Positions 25,718 through 34,752 of a stretch of DNA of 64,000 nt are shown piece by piece. The notes under the pieces were generated by a model. The model was not told the DNA's origin and searched no databases. It saw only the letters and a list, made by a program, of their open reading frames with translations. Source of the stretch: Streptomyces sp. Je 1-79 (GTDB lineage Bacteria > Actinomycetota > Actinomycetes > Streptomycetales > Streptomycetaceae); contig NZ_JAMGSL010000021.1 in assembly GCF_025195125.1 (NCBI RefSeq), positions 1 through 64,000 of the forward strand, read 5' to 3'. Made by a program: the position numbers and the translations under genes. Position 1 is the stretch's first letter. The number at the start of each line of letters is the position of its first letter.

Positions 25718-27027
25718 GGGCGGGGGCGGAGTCCACGGGGCCGGTGCTCGACGCACGGGGCGGGTCCACGGGGCCGGTGCTCGATGCGGGGGCGGAGGTT
25801 CTGCCCGGCGCGCGAGGGGGCGTGGGGCGGCGCGTGGCGCTCGCGCACCCGCTGCTGCTCATGGCCGCCATCGTGCTGGCCTCGCTCAACATGCGGGCGG
25901 CGCTGGCGAGCGTGGCCCCGCTGGTGGGTGAGATCGCGGCGCACTACGGCCTGTCGTCGACGGCCAGTTCGCTGGTGACGTCGGTGCCCGTGCTCTTCCT
26001 CGGGGCGGGCGCGCTGGTCGCGCCGTGGCTGGGGCGGCGCTTCGGCGTCGAGCCGGTGCTGTTCGCGGCGCTGGTGCTGCTCGGGGCGGGCATCCTCGTG
26101 CGGGTCCTGCCGTCGGTGTACGCGCTGTACGGCGGCGGTGTCCTGGTCGGCACGGCGATCGCCCTGCTCAACGTGTTGATGCCGGGCCTGATCAAGCGGG
26201 ACTTCCCGGACCGGGCCGCGTCGATGACCTCGCTCTACACGGGCGCGATGATCGCGGGCGCGACGGTGGTCGCGGCGGCGTCCGTGCCGCTGGAGGAGGC
26301 CTTCGGCGGGAGCTGGGAGGCGTCCCTCGCCTTCTGGTCGCTGCTGGCGGCGGTCGCCGCGCTGGCCTGGCTGCCGCAGGTACTGCTCACCAGGGCCCGT
26401 ACGACGAACGGGAGCCGTTCCGCGCCCGAGGCACGGGCCGCTTCCGGAGCGCCCGCGCGCGGTGTCTGGCGTTCGGCGCTCGCCTGGCAGGTGACCCTCT
26501 TCATGGGCCTGCAGTCCCTCTGGACGTACGTCCTGATCGCCTGGATGCCGACGATCTTCACGGACCACGGCATGAGCCGCTCGACGGCCGGCGTGATGTT
26601 CGCCTTCAACACCCTGACCCAGGTGGCGGGCGCCTTCGCGGTGCCGCTGCTCGCGGGCCGGATGCGGAGCCAGCGCCCGCTGGTCGTCCTCGTCACGGCG
26701 CTGGTCGCGGCGGGTTACGCCGGGCTGCTGGTCGCGCCCGTGGAGGGTGCCTGGCTGTGGTCCGCGCTCCTCGGCGTCGGACAGGGCGGGGCGGTCGGCC
26801 TCGCCCTCACCCTGATCGTGCTGCGGGCGGGCGACGCGGTGACCGCGTCCCGGCTCTCCGGGATGGCCCAGACCGTCGGTTATCTGATGGCGGCGGCCGG
26901 ACCGCTGACCGCCGGGGCGGTCCACCAGGCGACCGGCTCGTGGACGGTGCCGATCGTCCTGGTGCTGTGCGTCTGCGCGGCCGCCCTGGTGGTGGGACTG
27001 CTCGCCGCCAGGGACCGCAAGGTGTGA
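25714..27027 (+). CDS. CynX/NimT-family MFS transporter
   Basis: GTG 25714 overlaps the regulator stop codon; 437 residues. The first 40 residues include two copies of GPVLDA in a duplicated DNA segment (about 25733-25795) and are not membrane-embedded, so a start further in is conceivable. Twelve helices follow, with the CynX-like PLLLMAAIVLASLNMRAAL and TGAMIAGATVVAAASVPL. This family moves cyanate, nitroimidazoles or other small organic anions; the real substrate is unknown. It is coupled to the FadR-type regulator and followed by a bidirectional terminator. Confidence 0.9.
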   Translation: MRAGAESTGPVLDARGGSTGPVLDAGAEVLPGARGGVGRRVALAHPLLLMAAIVLASLNMRAALASVAPLVGEIAAHYGLSSTASSLVTSVPVLFLGAGALVAPWLGRRFGVEPVLFAALVLLGAGILVRVLPSVYALYGGGVLVGTAIALLNVLMPGLIKRDFPDRAASMTSLYTGAMIAGATVVAAASVPLEEAFGGSWEASLAFWSLLAAVAALAWLPQVLLTRARTTNGSRSAPEARAASGAPARGVWRSALAWQVTLFMGLQSLWTYVLIAWMPTIFTDHGMSRSTAGVMFAFNTLTQVAGAFAVPLLAGRMRSQRPLVVLVTALVAAGYAGLLVAPVEGAWLWSALLGVGQGGAVGLALTLIVLRAGDAVTASRLSGMAQTVGYLMAAAGPLTAGAVHQATGSWTVPIVLVLCVCAAALVVGLLAARDRKV

Positions 27028-27032
27028 AACGC

Positions 27033-27058
27033 CGGAGGCCCCCGCAAGGGGGGCCTCG
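27033..27058. terminator. Bidirectional terminator between MFS and ABC operon
   Basis: GAGGCCCCC and GGGGGGCCTC pair around GCAA, six bases after the MFS stop and 16 bases from the converging ABC permease stop. Confidence 0.85.
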
Positions 27059-27073
27059 GTGCTCGTCGAGCGG

Positions 27074-27793
27074 TTACTCCTCGCCCGCCAGCTTCAGCGT
27101 CCGCAGCTTCTGGCCCGCGTACCAGGTCGCGAGGACCGTCACGCCGACCAGCAGCGCCACCGCCGTCGGCAGGCCGACGTCCGAGGTGACCAGGCCCTCG
27201 CCGCTGACCTTCTGGGCGACCGCGAGCGCCCACTGCTGCACGCTGAGCGTCTTCGCGCCGGAGATCAGCGAGCCGAACAGGGCCTCCCAGACCAGCGCGT
27301 AGACCAGGCCGATGACCACGGCGTGGCGGCTGACCGTGCCGAGCAGCAGGAACAGCGCGCTGTACGCGATGGAGGCGACCAGCGCCGCGACGGTGTAGGC
27401 GACCGCCACCTGCTGCCCGTTGCCGTTGAGGATCATGCCGGCGAGGAAGGTCGGCACCGCGGAGAAGACCATCGTCACCGCGATCGCGACGATCAGCTTG
27501 GTGAAGATGATCGAGGGCCGCTTCACCGGCTTGGACAGCAGATAGACGATCGAACCGTCGTCGATCTCCGGGCCGATCGCGCCCGTTCCGGCGATGACGC
27601 CGATCAGCGGCACCATCGTGGCGAGCGCGAATCCGCCGAGGACGTCGGCGGCGACCTGGTCGTCTGCGCCGTTGAACGCCCGTACCGCGGCGGCGATCAC
27701 CAGCAGGAGGGCGGGCAGTGCGAAGAGGATCAGCGCCCGCCGGCGGCCGAGCAGGGCCCGGTAGGTGAGCCGGGCGACTGTGGGGTTGTACAT
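27074..27793 (-). CDS. ABC-2 type exporter permease
   Basis: This 239-residue protein has six membrane helices (first ALILFALPALLLVIAAAV, last VALLVGVTVLATWYAG). The conserved cytoplasmic segment GPEIDDGSIVYLLSKPVKR is typical of ABC-2 permeases of the NosY type. It lies 14 bp downstream of the ATPase at 27808-28719 and is the last gene of a four-gene operon with two ATPase-permease pairs. The cargo is unknown. Confidence 0.9.
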   Translation of the reverse strand: MYNPTVARLTYRALLGRRRALILFALPALLLVIAAAVRAFNGADDQVAADVLGGFALATMVPLIGVIAGTGAIGPEIDDGSIVYLLSKPVKRPSIIFTKLIVAIAVTMVFSAVPTFLAGMILNGNGQQVAVAYTVAALVASIAYSALFLLLGTVSRHAVVIGLVYALVWEALFGSLISGAKTLSVQQWALAVAQKVSGEGLVTSDVGLPTAVALLVGVTVLATWYAGQKLRTLKLAGEE

Positions 27794-27807
27794 CGGTCAG
27801 GCTCCTT

Positions 27808-28719
27808 TCAGGCCGCTACGAGGTACGAGAAGACCGATTCGAGGGACTCGTCCGACGGCGAGACCGTCAGCAGCCGGATCCCCCGCGCCCGGGCGACCCG
27901 GGGCAGCAGCTCCGTGAAGCGGCCGAAGTCCACCGCCTGGATGCGCAGGGCGCCTTCGGCGAGGTCGACCTCGATGCCGGCCGTGGACGGGTCGGCGATG
28001 AGCGCGGCTGCGAGCCCCCGGTCGTCGCTGGACCGTACGAGATAGCGGTGCGGCCGGTCCGTCATCAGCCGGCGGATCTTGCGGAAGTCGCCGGAGGCGG
28101 CGTGGCGCCCGGCCACGATCACCTCGATGTGCGAGGCGAGCTGCTCGACCTCCTCCAGGATGTGCGAGGAGAAGAGCACCGTGCGGCCCGCGGAGCCCAT
28201 CCGGCGCAGCAGGTCCATCAGCTGCATGCGCTGGCGCGGGTCCATGCCGTTGAACGGTTCGTCGAGCAGGAGCACGGACGGGTCGTGGACGAGGGCGGAG
28301 GCCATCTTCACGCGCTGCCGCATGCCCTTGCTGTACGTGGCGATCTTGCGGTCCTGCGCGTACTCCATCTCGACGGTGGCCAGCGCGTGCTGGGCCTCCT
28401 TGTCGCCGAGGCCGTGCAGCTCCGCGTTGGCGACGACGAATTCGCGCCCGGTGAGGAAGTCGTACATCGCCTCCCGCTCGGGCACGACGCCGATCTGCCG
28501 GTAGACGGACTCGTTGCGCCAGATCGCCTCGCCGTCGAGGGTGACCGTGCCGGTCGAGGGGGCGAGGAAGCCGCCCATCATGTTGATGAGGGTGGACTTT
28601 CCGGCGCCGTTGGGGCCGAGGAGACCGGTGACGCCCGGGCCGATGGTCATGGTGACGTCGTTGACGGCCACGACATTGCCGAACCAGCGCGAGGCGTGGT
28701 CGATGTTGAGCGTTGTCAC
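27808..28719 (-). CDS. ABC transporter ATPase
   Basis: GTG 28719 overlaps the upstream permease stop by four bases; 303 residues. Walker A LLGPNGAGKSTLINMM, signature YSKGMRQRV, Walker B VLLLDEPFNGMDP and H-loop SSHIL are intact. The C-terminal 80 residues form the accessory domain common to export ATPases of the CcmA/NodI class. It pairs with the permease just downstream at 27074-27793. Confidence 0.93.
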   Translation of the reverse strand: MTTLNIDHASRWFGNVVAVNDVTMTIGPGVTGLLGPNGAGKSTLINMMGGFLAPSTGTVTLDGEAIWRNESVYRQIGVVPEREAMYDFLTGREFVVANAELHGLGDKEAQHALATVEMEYAQDRKIATYSKGMRQRVKMASALVHDPSVLLLDEPFNGMDPRQRMQLMDLLRRMGSAGRTVLFSSHILEEVEQLASHIEVIVAGRHAASGDFRKIRRLMTDRPHRYLVRSSDDRGLAAALIADPSTAGIEVDLAEGALRIQAVDFGRFTELLPRVARARGIRLLTVSPSDESLESVFSYLVAA

Positions 28720-29612
28720 AGCCCGACCTTTCGGTAGCGGCGCATCAGGACCCCGTACGAGCCGGCGATGAGCGCGAGGACGACCAGCAGGTACACGACG
28801 CCGACTCCGGCGCCCGGTCCCGCGCCTTCCCCTCCGGGGAAGGAGGTGGCGGCACCGAGGAAGGCGGTCTGCACCCCGTCGATGAGCGTGATCGGCGAGA
28901 ACAGGCCCATCCACTGGATGGCGTCGATGTTGTCCGTGCCGTAGGCGATGCCCTGGAGCGTGGAGACCGCGCCGTAGGAGATCACCAGCGTCGCGATGAC
29001 GGCGGCGACGCCGAAGCCGCGCCGCGGGGTGAGTGCCGCCATGACCAGGCCGATGCCGCCGAAGAGGAGCGAGAGCAGGGCCACGGAGACGAGCCCCTGG
29101 CCGAAGCCCGCGGCCTGGTCGGAGAAGTCCAGCTTCGCGAGCAGCGCGCCGACGAAGAGGATCACCAGCGGCGCGGCGGTCAGGACGAAGAGGGCCGAGG
29201 CCATCGCGCCGTACTTCGCGAGGACGTAGTCCACCCGCTCGATCGGGCGGGAGAAGTAGAGGGGGACCGTGCGGAACCTCAGGTCGCGCGAGACGGACTG
29301 AGGGGCCTGGGCGGCCAGGTAGATGCAGATCACCAGCTGGAGGTAGATCGCGTAGGCGGTGTAGTCCAGCGGCAGCTTGGACGCCTTGGTGACGACGGCC
29401 ACCGCGACGATGATCAGAGCCGGCACGCACATGACGGCGAAGAGGATCATCGGCAGCACCTTGGACTTGGCGCTGCGGCCCAGTCCGTACGCGCCGCGCA
29501 GCGACTGCGAGAACAGGGCACGGCGCGCGTACGCGCGGCCGAGGCGCGGCCCGTCGTAGTTGCGGTAGCCGATGTTGTGGATCTGTGTGGTCTCGGGGGC
29601 CTGGGAGCTCAT
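28716..29612 (-). CDS. ABC-2 type exporter permease
   Basis: This 298-residue permease has a 40-residue cytoplasmic N-terminus (MSSQAPETTQIHNIGYRNYD) and six helices. The segment QSVSRDLRFRTVPLYFSRPIER is the ABC-2 cytoplasmic hallmark. It overlaps both neighbours (stop with the ATPase at 28719, start with the ATPase ending at 29609), so all four genes are probably translated from one mRNA. Confidence 0.91.
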   Translation of the reverse strand: MSSQAPETTQIHNIGYRNYDGPRLGRAYARRALFSQSLRGAYGLGRSAKSKVLPMILFAVMCVPALIIVAVAVVTKASKLPLDYTAYAIYLQLVICIYLAAQAPQSVSRDLRFRTVPLYFSRPIERVDYVLAKYGAMASALFVLTAAPLVILFVGALLAKLDFSDQAAGFGQGLVSVALLSLLFGGIGLVMAALTPRRGFGVAAVIATLVISYGAVSTLQGIAYGTDNIDAIQWMGLFSPITLIDGVQTAFLGAATSFPGGEGAGPGAGVGVVYLLVVLALIAGSYGVLMRRYRKVGL

Positions 29613-30580
29613 CGCGCCGGCACCTCCTCCTGCTGCTGCTGGGCGTCGGGGCGGAAGACCTCGGCGATGTGGTGGCGCCGCTGCTCCATCCGTACGAGAC
29701 CGAGGCCGAGGTCGGCGACGGTGTCGCGGACGAGGTCGTACGTCTCCTCGCCCGCGGCCTCCACCAGGAGGATGTGGCCGGCGCCCGGCAGCCCGTCCTC
29801 GACACCCTCGTGGAGGGTGACGCCCGCCGCGGTGAGCGCGGCGCGCACGGCCTGGGAGCCGTCGGGGTGGGTGTCGGAGTCGGTGACCTCGACCGCGAGG
29901 GTCGTGGTGATCTGCGTGAAGTCGCTGGTGGAACTGGACCGCAGCAGCCGGCCGCCGTCGATGACGACGACGTGGTCGCAGGTCCGCTCCAGCTCGCCCA
30001 GGAGGTGGGAGGTGACGAGGACCGAGATGCCGAAGTCGGTCCAGACCCGGCGGATCAGGCCGAGCATCTCGTCGCGGCCGACCGGGTCCAGGCCGTTGGT
30101 CGGCTCGTCGAGGAGGACCAGCTGCGGGTCGTGGACCAGCGCCTGGGCCAGCTTCACCCGCTGCTTCATGCCGGTCGAGTAGCCGCCGATGGGGCGGTAC
30201 CGCTCCTCGTACAGACCGACGTGGCGCAGGGTGTCGGCCGTCCGCTCGCGGGCCGCGGTGGCGGGCAGGCCCGACATCCGCGCCATGTGGACGACGAGCT
30301 CGGTGGCCGAGACGTCCGGCGGGAGGCAGTCGTGCTCGGGCATGTATCCCACGCGCTCACGGATCTGGGCGCCGGAGGTGGCGACGTCCAGGCCGAGCAC
30401 TTCGGCGCGGCCCTCCGTGGCGGGGGACAGTCCGAGCAGGATTTTGATCATCGTGGACTTACCGGCTCCGTTGGCACCCACCAGTCCGGTCACACCGGGC
30501 CCGATGTCCAGGGAGAGCCGGTCGAGAGCGGTCACCCGGGGGAACCGCTTGCTGAGGCTTTCGGTGGCGATCACAGTCAC
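29609..30580 (-). CDS. ABC transporter ATPase, first gene of the exporter operon
   Basis: The start is GTG 30580 (VTVIATESLSKRFPRVTALD); 323 residues. No strong ribosome site is seen, and an in-frame start at 30679 would add 33 residues unlike the family. Walker A LVGANGAGKSTMIKI, signature YSTGMKQRV, Walker B LVLLDEPTNGLDP and H-loop TSHLL are intact. The C-terminus ends in an unusual DAQQQQEEVPAR tail. The operon order is ATPase-permease-ATPase-permease. Confidence 0.92.
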   Translation of the reverse strand: MTVIATESLSKRFPRVTALDRLSLDIGPGVTGLVGANGAGKSTMIKILLGLSPATEGRAEVLGLDVATSGAQIRERVGYMPEHDCLPPDVSATELVVHMARMSGLPATAARERTADTLRHVGLYEERYRPIGGYSTGMKQRVKLAQALVHDPQLVLLDEPTNGLDPVGRDEMLGLIRRVWTDFGISVLVTSHLLGELERTCDHVVVIDGGRLLRSSSTSDFTQITTTLAVEVTDSDTHPDGSQAVRAALTAAGVTLHEGVEDGLPGAGHILLVEAAGEETYDLVRDTVADLGLGLVRMEQRRHHIAEVFRPDAQQQQEEVPAR

Positions 30581-30709
30581 GCTTCGACGGTAGTGGCGTG
30601 CACCACAGGAGTCGTCAGCCCAACGGCTCGATCCGTGTACGACTCCAGACGTACGGACCCGTAAGGGAGTCGAGACCAAAGTCGCTCGTCAGCCGATCAC
30701 GCCCCCGAG

Positions 30710-30804
30710 TTTTCCACAGCCTGCCGCACACCCCTTGACGCAGCCGCCGGGCATTGTCACATTCATCAGTGTCAAGTTACGAACACGTAGCGCACACCTA
30801 GGTT
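30710..30804 (+). promoter_or_regulatory. Divergent promoter region with one DnaA-box-like site
   Basis: TTTTCCACA (30710-30718) is a DnaA-box-like 9-mer. Downstream TTACGA (30777-30782) and TAGGTT (30799-30804), 16 bp apart, form a plausible promoter for the M24 peptidase gene at 30824; a lone TTGACG also occurs at 30735. A TSS near 30811 would leave a very short leader. Confidence 0.4.
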
Positions 30805-30823
30805 CACGGGACGGACGGGTGGC

Positions 30824-31675
30824 ATGACCTCAGCAGTGACGAGCGAACTGACCGCGGATCTGCGGGGGTTCCGGGAAGTGCAGCGTCTCTCCTACGCGTG
30901 CGCGGAGGCCGTCGCGGCGCAGCTCAGACCGGGGGTGACCGAGCGCGAGGCCGCGAAGATGCAGCGCGACTGGCTGTACGAGCGGGGCGTGCGGGACTGG
31001 TTCCACCGGCCCTTCGCCTGGTTCGGCGACCGCACCGCCTTCGTCGGCTTCAGGATCCCGCTCCAGTTCTTCCCCACGAACCGGCGCCTGGAGGCGGGGA
31101 TGCCGTTCATCCTCGACATGGCCCCCGTGTACAAGGGCTACACCTCGGACATCGGCTATTCGGGCTGCCTGGGCCTCAACCCGGTCCACGACAAGCTGCT
31201 CGCCGACCTCCGGGCCCACCGGGAACTGATCCTGACCGAAGTGCGCGAGCGCCGCTCGCTGCGGGAGATCTACGAGAACGTGGACCGGCTCATGGTCCGC
31301 CAGGGGTACGCCAACCGGCACCGCGCGTATCCCTTCGGCGTGATCGCCCACAAGATCGACCGGGTCAGGGAGCGCCGCTGGTCCCCCACCCTCTTCGGCT
31401 TCGGGACCCAGTCGCTCAAGGGCCTGGCGAGCGACGCGATCCACGGCCACCGCGACGGCTGGTCGCCGCTCTGGTCGCCGTACACGTTCTCCGACCACCC
31501 GCCCCAACCGGGGTTGTGGGCGGTCGAGCCGCACCTCGGATTCCGAGGTACGGGAGCGAAGTTCGAGGAGATCCTCGTGGTCACCGACTCCAAGGACCCC
31601 GAGCAGAGCGCTTTCTGGCTGGACGACGACCTGCCGCACGTGCGGCGCTGGAACGAAGAGGGGGCGGCGGGATGA
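30824..31675 (+). CDS. M24-family metallopeptidase (Xaa-Pro dipeptidase-like)
   Basis: This 283-residue protein has the M24 fold without the creatinase N-terminal domain. Ligands read in order: PFILDMAPVYKGYTSDIGYS (two Asp), an IHGHRDG His, WAVEPHLGF (Glu) and AKFEEILVVTD (Glu). The loop between the second Asp and His differs from classical PepP, so the substrate may not be a peptide. Its stop overlaps the start of the EphD-like gene by four bases, implying the two act together. Confidence 0.85.
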   Translation: MTSAVTSELTADLRGFREVQRLSYACAEAVAAQLRPGVTEREAAKMQRDWLYERGVRDWFHRPFAWFGDRTAFVGFRIPLQFFPTNRRLEAGMPFILDMAPVYKGYTSDIGYSGCLGLNPVHDKLLADLRAHRELILTEVRERRSLREIYENVDRLMVRQGYANRHRAYPFGVIAHKIDRVRERRWSPTLFGFGTQSLKGLASDAIHGHRDGWSPLWSPYTFSDHPPQPGLWAVEPHLGFRGTGAKFEEILVVTDSKDPEQSAFWLDDDLPHVRRWNEEGAAG

Positions 31676-33474
31676 CGGCGGGACCGAGCGGCACGACGGC
31701 AGGGTTGCAGGGGGCGCGCGAGCGCCGGGTCCGTACGGGCGGGATCGAGCTGTGCGTCGCCGAGCTGGGCGACGCCGGCCGGCCGACCGTCCTGCTCGTG
31801 CACGGCTACCCGGACTCCAAGGAGGTCTGGTCGGAGGTCGCGCACCGGCTCGCCGAGCGCTTCCACGTGGTGCTGTACGACGTCCGGGGCCACGGACGGT
31901 CCACGGCGCCGGCACCGCTGCGGGGCGGGTTCACCCTGGAGAAGCTGACGGACGACTTCCTGGCCGTCGCCGACGCGGTGAGCCCGGACCGGCCCGTGCA
32001 CCTGGTCGGGCACGACTGGGGCTCGGTGCAGGGCTGGGAGTTCGCGACCGTCCCCCGCACCGAGGGCCGCATCGCCTCCTTCACCTCGATGTCCGGCCCG
32101 TCCCTGGACCACTTCGGGCACTGGATCAAGAAGCGCATGACCCGGCCCACCCCGCGCAGGGTCGGCCAGCTCCTGGGCCAGGGCGCCAAGTCCTGGTACG
32201 TGTACATGCTGCACACCCCCGTGCTGCCCGAGCTCGCCTGGCGCGGCCCACTCGGCAAGCGGTGGCCCAGGCTCCTGGAGCGGATCGAGAAGGTCCCGGC
32301 CGGCGACTATCCGACGCCCTCGCTGCCCCAGGACGCCGCGCACGGCGCCTGGCTCTACCGGGACAACGTCCGCCCCCGGCTGAGCCGTCCGCGCGCCGAC
32401 GCCTACGCCCACGTGCCGGTGCAGCTGATCACGCCCACCGGCGACGCGTTCCTGTCCGAGCGGCTCTACGACGACCTCGCCGGCTGGGTCCCCGACCTGA
32501 CCCGGCGCTCCCTGCCCGCAAAGCACTGGGTCCCCCGCACCCGTCCCGACCAACTGGCCGCCTGGATCACCGATTTCGTCCGGGCGAACGAGGACCCGGC
32601 CACCAAGGCACCGAGCACGGCGGCGAAGAGCACGGCCGACCCCGTGTACGCCGAGCGGTTCGGCGGCCGGCTGGTCCTGGTCACCGGCGCGGCCAGCGGC
32701 ATCGGTCGCGCCACCGCCTTCGCGTTCGCCGAGGCCGGCGCGCGGATCGTCGCCGTCGACCGGGACGGCGTGGGCGCGGAGCGTACGGCGGAGATGGCCC
32801 GGCTGATCGGCGCCCCCGAGGCCCGGGGCGAGACCGTCGACGTCAGCGACGAGCAGGCGATGGAGAAGCTCGCGGCGAAGGTGGCGAGCGAGTACGGAGT
32901 CGTCGACGTCCTCGTCAACAACGCGGGGATAGGTCTCTCGGGCTCGTTCTTCGCGACGACCGGCGAGGACTGGAAGAAGGTCCTCGACGTCAACCTCTGG
33001 GGTGTCATCCACGGCTGCCGGATCTTCGGCGGCCAGATGGTCGAGCGCGGCCAGGGCGGCCACATCGTCAACACCGCCTCCGCCGCGGCCTTCCAGCCCT
33101 CCCGCGCGCTGCCGGCGTACAGCACGTCCAAGGCGGCCGTGCTGATGCTGAGCGAGTGCCTGCGCGCCGAGCTGGCGGACCAGGGCATCGGGGTCTCGGC
33201 GATATGCCCCGGAATCGTGAACACGAACATCACGGCGACGGCCCGGTTCGCCGGGGTGGGCGAGGAGGAGCAGAAGCGACGGCAGAAGAAGGCCTCCCGG
33301 CTCTACGGTCTGCGCAACTATCCGCCGGAGAAGGTCGCGGACGCGATCCTGCGCGCCGTGGTGCGCGATCAGGCGGTCGTCCCGGTGACCCCGGAGGCGC
33401 GCGGCGCGCACTTCCTGTCGCGGTTCGCCCCGAGGGCGCTGCGGGCGATAGCCCGGCTGAAGCCGCCGGCGTGA
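31672..33474 (+). CDS. EphD-like fusion: alpha/beta hydrolase plus short-chain dehydrogenase
   Basis: ATG 31672 overlaps the M24 stop; 600 residues. Residues about 20-310 are an alpha/beta hydrolase with oxyanion VHGYPDSKE and nucleophile elbow VGHDWGSVQG (Asp in the GHDWG motif, as in epoxide hydrolases); HWVPRTRPDQL supplies the His region. Residues about 330-600 are a classical SDR: GAASGIGRATAF, NNAGIGLSG, catalytic Ser in NTASAAAF and YSTSK. The same architecture is known from M. tuberculosis EphD, a mycolate-linked enzyme. Streptomyces lacks mycolates, so the substrate here is open. A GC hairpin follows. Confidence 0.92.
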   Translation: MTAGPSGTTAGLQGARERRVRTGGIELCVAELGDAGRPTVLLVHGYPDSKEVWSEVAHRLAERFHVVLYDVRGHGRSTAPAPLRGGFTLEKLTDDFLAVADAVSPDRPVHLVGHDWGSVQGWEFATVPRTEGRIASFTSMSGPSLDHFGHWIKKRMTRPTPRRVGQLLGQGAKSWYVYMLHTPVLPELAWRGPLGKRWPRLLERIEKVPAGDYPTPSLPQDAAHGAWLYRDNVRPRLSRPRADAYAHVPVQLITPTGDAFLSERLYDDLAGWVPDLTRRSLPAKHWVPRTRPDQLAAWITDFVRANEDPATKAPSTAAKSTADPVYAERFGGRLVLVTGAASGIGRATAFAFAEAGARIVAVDRDGVGAERTAEMARLIGAPEARGETVDVSDEQAMEKLAAKVASEYGVVDVLVNNAGIGLSGSFFATTGEDWKKVLDVNLWGVIHGCRIFGGQMVERGQGGHIVNTASAAAFQPSRALPAYSTSKAAVLMLSECLRAELADQGIGVSAICPGIVNTNITATARFAGVGEEEQKRRQKKASRLYGLRNYPPEKVADAILRAVVRDQAVVPVTPEARGAHFLSRFAPRALRAIARLKPPA

Positions 33475-33524
33475 GGGGCCGTACGGCCGCCTGAACGCCG
33501 GGACGAGCGGGGGCCCGGCCGGGC

Positions 33525-33543
33525 GGGCGGCGGACGGCCGCCC
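33525..33543 (+). terminator. Hairpin after the EphD-like gene
   Basis: GGGCGGC and GGCCGCCC arms pair 50 bases downstream of the stop at 33474, with further G/C structure around it. Confidence 0.45.
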
Positions 33544-33646
33544 TGGAGCGGGCCGCCGGTCGTGCCCCGTCCCTGTCGGCGGCCGTACCATCCCTCGCGG
33601 GAGGGCTCCCCGCGCAGGACCGCGATCGGGTGGCAGGAGCGAGCGG

Positions 33647-34633
33647 GTGGGAGTGGCTTTGTCGGAGCAGTCAGTACAGGGGGCGCCCTCGGCGCAGACG
33701 TCCCCGGTGGAGTACCGGATCGAGGATCTGGCCCACCACAGCGGTGCCACGGTACGGACGATCCGCGCCTACCAGGACCGGGGCCTGCTGCCCCGCCCGG
33801 AGCGCAGGGGCAGGTCCAACGTGTACGGGGACACACATCTGGCGCGGCTGCGGCAGATCGCGGACCTGCTCGACCGCGGGTACACGCTGGCCTCGATCAA
33901 GGAGCTGCTGGAGGCCTGGGACGCGGGGCGGGGCCTCGGCGGGGTCCTGGGGCTGGTCGCCGAGGTGGACGGGCCGTGGACGGACGAGGAGGCGGACCGG
34001 ATCTCCCGGGCGGATCTGGACGCGGCGTTCGGGGGCAAGCCCGACGAGGACGCGATCCGGGAGGCGATCGAGCTCGGTGTCCTGGAGCGGATCCCGGACC
34101 GGGAGGACGAGTTCCTCGTTCCGAGCCCCCAGGAGCTGTCCGTGGCCGCGGAGTTGTACGAGGCGGGTGTCCCGCTCTCGGCCATCTCCGGGCACCTGAG
34201 GGAACTTCGCGTCCAGGTCGAGCACATCGCCTCGCGTTTCCTGGAGTTCACGACCGAGCATGTCTTCGCGCGCTATCTGGAGCACCGACCGCCGACGGAC
34301 GCCGACGCGGCCGAGGCGGCGGCGATGGTTCGCAGGCTGAGGCCGCTCGCCCAGCAGACCGTGGACGCCGAACTGGCGCGTGCGATGCGCCTGTTCGCCA
34401 CCCGGCACCTCCAGCACCATCTGTCCGCCGGACCGCAGCCGGTCCCCGACGACGAGGCGCGTCCCGTCAGCCTTCCTTCGGGGACGATTCGGGCCGTGCA
34501 GGGGCTGGTTGGCGCCGAGAACGTGGCGGCGTTCGTCACCGCGGCCGCCGAACGCGAAGTACAGACAAGGACATTGGATGCACTGGCCTCAAATCACCAT
34601 GAAGAGAGCGGAGTAGACCAAATGGGTCGATAA
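33647..34633 (+). CDS. MerR-family transcriptional regulator with long C-terminal domain
   Basis: GTG 33647 follows GCAGGAGCGAGCGG; a GTG two codons on is an alternative. The 328-residue product has the MerR helix-turn-helix at about residues 20-95 (YRIEDLAHHSGATVRTIRAY, GRSNVYGDTHLARL). A 200-residue helical C-terminus lacks Cys metal ligands and reads like the effector domain of the MerR-like regulators paired with lipid or stress genes in Streptomyces. It faces downstream from the EphD-like gene and may control it. A DnaA-box cluster starts ten bases after its stop. Confidence 0.88.
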   Translation: MGVALSEQSVQGAPSAQTSPVEYRIEDLAHHSGATVRTIRAYQDRGLLPRPERRGRSNVYGDTHLARLRQIADLLDRGYTLASIKELLEAWDAGRGLGGVLGLVAEVDGPWTDEEADRISRADLDAAFGGKPDEDAIREAIELGVLERIPDREDEFLVPSPQELSVAAELYEAGVPLSAISGHLRELRVQVEHIASRFLEFTTEHVFARYLEHRPPTDADAAEAAAMVRRLRPLAQQTVDAELARAMRLFATRHLQHHLSAGPQPVPDDEARPVSLPSGTIRAVQGLVGAENVAAFVTAAAEREVQTRTLDALASNHHEESGVDQMGR

Positions 34634-34643
34634 ATCACGCGAG

Positions 34644-34697
34644 TTGTCCACAGAATCGCCAATTCCCCTGTGGATAAATCAAGTTCGCTGTGGATCA
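34644..34697. other. Three DnaA-box-like 9-mers in 54 bp
   Basis: TTGTCCACA (34644-34652) is the exact Streptomyces DnaA-box consensus; TTATCCACA (34669-34677) and TGATCCACA (34689-34697) lie on the opposite strand. They occupy the 119-bp gap between the MerR-like gene and kptA. Local AT content is unusually high for this chromosome. Confidence 0.6.
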
Positions 34698-34752
34698 AAC
34701 ATCCGGAGGGAATTCATTGGTCGTCCGATCCGCCCTCCGGCATGCTGGCGCC

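Noticed and set aside
30581..30679. Extended N-terminus of the first ABC ATPase (start at 30679)
   Set aside because: The extra 33 residues have no family similarity and precede the usual short N-terminus; GTG 30580 fits family length.
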